This document shows positions 62,689-64,000 of a stretch of DNA of 64,000 nt, in pieces; position 1 is the first letter of the stretch; each line of letters opens with the position of its first letter. Position numbers and translations under genes: made by a program. The stretch is from contig JAEYWY010000012.1 of NCBI GenBank assembly GCA_023428695.1, positions 1 through 64,000 of the forward strand, written 5' to 3'. The notes under the pieces are model-generated. The model saw only the letters and a list, made by a program, of their open reading frames with translations. It had not been told where the DNA came from and ran no database searches. The stretch comes from Bacteroidota bacterium (GTDB lineage Bacteria > Bacteroidota > Bacteroidia > Cytophagales > Cyclobacteriaceae).

Positions 62689-63243
62689 ATGAAAACCGCC
62701 GAGCAAAAGGGAAGCTGCACAATTCCGCCAGGCAAGGCGACGCGCTGGTCGTTCATAGTGTTCGGAATAAGCGGCGCTGTATTTGGGTCCGCATTCGCGA
62801 CGCTGTGGGGATTTCCGCATTTATGGGCGGCGGTGGTTGCCTTTCTGACGGACTACCTCCGCCTTGCTATCGCACTCCTTGTGGGGATGTTGCTCCATGA
62901 GTTGATTCACGCCGGATGCTTCGCACTTTTTTCAAAGAAGGGATTTCGCTCGGTTACCCTTGGCATAAACTGGAAGCATTTCGCGCCATATGCAAGCTGC
63001 AATGAGTCACTAACGGTTCGACAATACGCAATTGCAACCTTAATGCCGGGCATTGTGATGGGCGTCCTTCCTTGTTTGTATGCCGTGATAACCGGAGCCG
63101 GGTGGTTCCTTGTGTTTGGTGTTTTCTTCACGGCTGGTGCGGCAAGTGATTTCCTTTCCGCCGCGGATCTATCGAAGCTCCCTCGCGATGCGCGTGTTAC
63201 CGATCACCCCGATGAAGCCGGTTTCGACTGGAGCATTCAATGA
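62689..63243 (+). CDS. DUF3267 membrane protein with HExxH motif
   Basis: 184 aa from the ATG at 62689 (an earlier in-frame start lies in the SDR gene and is rejected). About four hydrophobic segments. HELIHAG (His70, Glu71, His74) suggests an intramembrane zinc peptidase-like protein of DUF3267. It is one base after the SDR gene, so co-transcribed. No proven function in the family. Confidence 0.8.
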   Translation: MKTAEQKGSCTIPPGKATRWSFIVFGISGAVFGSAFATLWGFPHLWAAVVAFLTDYLRLAIALLVGMLLHELIHAGCFALFSKKGFRSVTLGINWKHFAPYASCNESLTVRQYAIATLMPGIVMGVLPCLYAVITGAGWFLVFGVFFTAGAASDFLSAADLSKLPRDARVTDHPDEAGFDWSIQ

Positions 63244-63248
63244 CGCGA

Positions 63249-64000
63249 TCATTCTTTGAGTAAGTGACTTAATCCGCCGGCGCGGAACCAGCGGTAGCCA
63301 AAAGCATCGAGGCAAATTCGGTGTACGCCTTTTTCGTCAGCTTTGACACCTTCGACCATAAACAGGTCAACGAGTTCGAATTCGTCGTGCATGCGAATCT
63401 TAAGTGGAACCTCGACGGTTTCGCTGGCGAAATTGTGAAGGATGAACAACGAGCTTTCCTGATAAAGGTAGTGCATGCAGAGTACCGACTCGAAACCTGT
63501 GTCGACGATTTCCCATTCACCCCATCCGATCTCGGTGCATTCCTGACGAAGACGGATCATCTTTGTCATCCATTGAAGCAACGATCCTTCCGCACGACGC
63601 TGCGCTTCGACGTTAACGTGGTGATACGAATAGGGTCCTTTGTCGACTACGGGATGTACGAGTTTGCTTGCGGTCGAAAAGCCGGCCTGATGATCGTCAG
63701 ACCATTGCATCGGTGTACGCACAGCGTTACGTTCCTTCAGACTGAGATTGTCACCCATTCCGATTTCGTCACCGTACCGGATCACCGGCGTACCAGGGAG
63801 CGAGAACATGAGGCTGTAGGCAAGTTCGATTTGTTGCCGGTTGCCCAGCATCGTTGGCAACCGCCGACGAATACCGCGGTTGTAAAGCTGCATCCGTTTT
63901 TCCGGAGCGTAAGCAGCAAACACAGCCTGGCGTTCTTTGTCGGTCAATCTTCCAAGATCGAGTTCGTCGTGGTTACGCAGAAAGACTGCCCATTGTGAAT
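63249..64000 (-). CDS. GH13 alpha-amylase family protein, trehalose-synthase-like, C-terminal part
   Basis: The frame stays open to the window edge, so the N-terminal part is missing (~250 residues seen). FLRNHDELDLGRLTDKER (the conserved NHD catalytic-site motif of GH13) and AYSLMFSLPGTPVIRYGDEIGMGDN lie at the end of the (beta/alpha)8 barrel. A C-terminal beta-domain (residues with ILHNFASETVEVPL) follows. RNHDEL with this following sequence resembles trehalose synthases (TreS), which convert maltose and trehalose. The end shows no maltokinase fusion. Converges with the DUF3267 gene with 5 bp between. Confidence 0.85.
   Translation of the reverse strand, partial: SQWAVFLRNHDELDLGRLTDKERQAVFAAYAPEKRMQLYNRGIRRRLPTMLGNRQQIELAYSLMFSLPGTPVIRYGDEIGMGDNLSLKERNAVRTPMQWSDDHQAGFSTASKLVHPVVDKGPYSYHHVNVEAQRRAEGSLLQWMTKMIRLRQECTEIGWGEWEIVDTGFESVLCMHYLYQESSLFILHNFASETVEVPLKIRMHDEFELVDLFMVEGVKADEKGVHRICLDAFGYRWFRAGGLSHLLKE

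Noticed and set aside
1..64000. tRNA, rRNA, CRISPR arrays, insertion sequences, prophage
   Set aside because: No cloverleaf/TTCGAATC-type signals, repeat-spacer patterns, transposases or integrases were seen by eye; a dedicated search was not possible.

Overview
The window comes from a Bacteroidota chromosome, most likely the order Cytophagales. Two secreted proteins end in a type IX secretion (T9SS) sorting domain (1-4155 and 60535-61917). Genes lack Shine-Dalgarno sequences, and several have the Bacteroidota -7 promoter element TAnnTTTG just upstream. TPR/beta-barrel, SPOR and PD40-OmpA envelope proteins are typical of the group. No rRNA, tRNA, CRISPR array, transposase or phage gene was seen. 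The genus cannot be named from the sequence.

Layout. 1-10,000: the 3' part of a giant PKD/Ig-like T9SS protein; a convergent two-component pair (hybrid histidine kinase and sigma-54 activator); a TerB-like protein; rhomboid protease overlapping holA. 10,027-20,442: a collinear envelope module (TPR protein, outer-membrane barrel, SPOR protein, TolQ/ExbB, TolR/ExbD, TonB/TolA-like protein), then a 72-aa protein, folC, trmB and a TPR protein, closed by a strong terminator. 20,484-28,459: mixed stress and housekeeping genes (alpha/beta hydrolase, DUF2892-SRPBCC protein, KGG-repeat protein, PEBP protein, BrkB membrane protein, M48 lipoprotein protease, glycosyltransferase, tandem universal stress protein). 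28,531-33,086: amt-glnB and small or membrane genes.

33,319-47,682 is the most striking region, a 14-kb same-strand redox island: pyruvate:ferredoxin oxidoreductase (NifJ), a dihydroorotate-dehydrogenase-like flavoprotein, flavodoxin, an unrecognised protein with apparent kinase-fold motifs, rseC-rnfBCDGEA, and korAB. The likely logic is that NifJ and KorAB oxidise pyruvate and 2-oxoglutarate, pass low-potential electrons to flavodoxin or ferredoxin, and the Rnf complex exchanges them with NAD while moving ions. This NifJ appears to lack the entire two-cluster ferredoxin domain (domain V) yet keeps the four proximal-cluster cysteines. With flavodoxin encoded nearby, this suggests a shortened electron path. 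The kinase-like gene sits between flavodoxin and rseC and is the best candidate for an undescribed component.

47,795-64,000: CsbD protein; a minus-strand group (Tat-exported Gfo/Idh oxidoreductase with DoxX, LpxL-like acyltransferase, zinc alcohol dehydrogenase); CBS protein; receiver-only regulator; PD40-OmpA protein; second TerB-like protein; orphan TonB; proBA; an unknown 129-aa gene whose promoter is bracketed by two matching 13-bp palindromes; a GH26 beta-mannanase with a T9SS tail; an SDR/DUF3267 pair; and the 3' end of a trehalose-synthase-like GH13 gene leaving the window.
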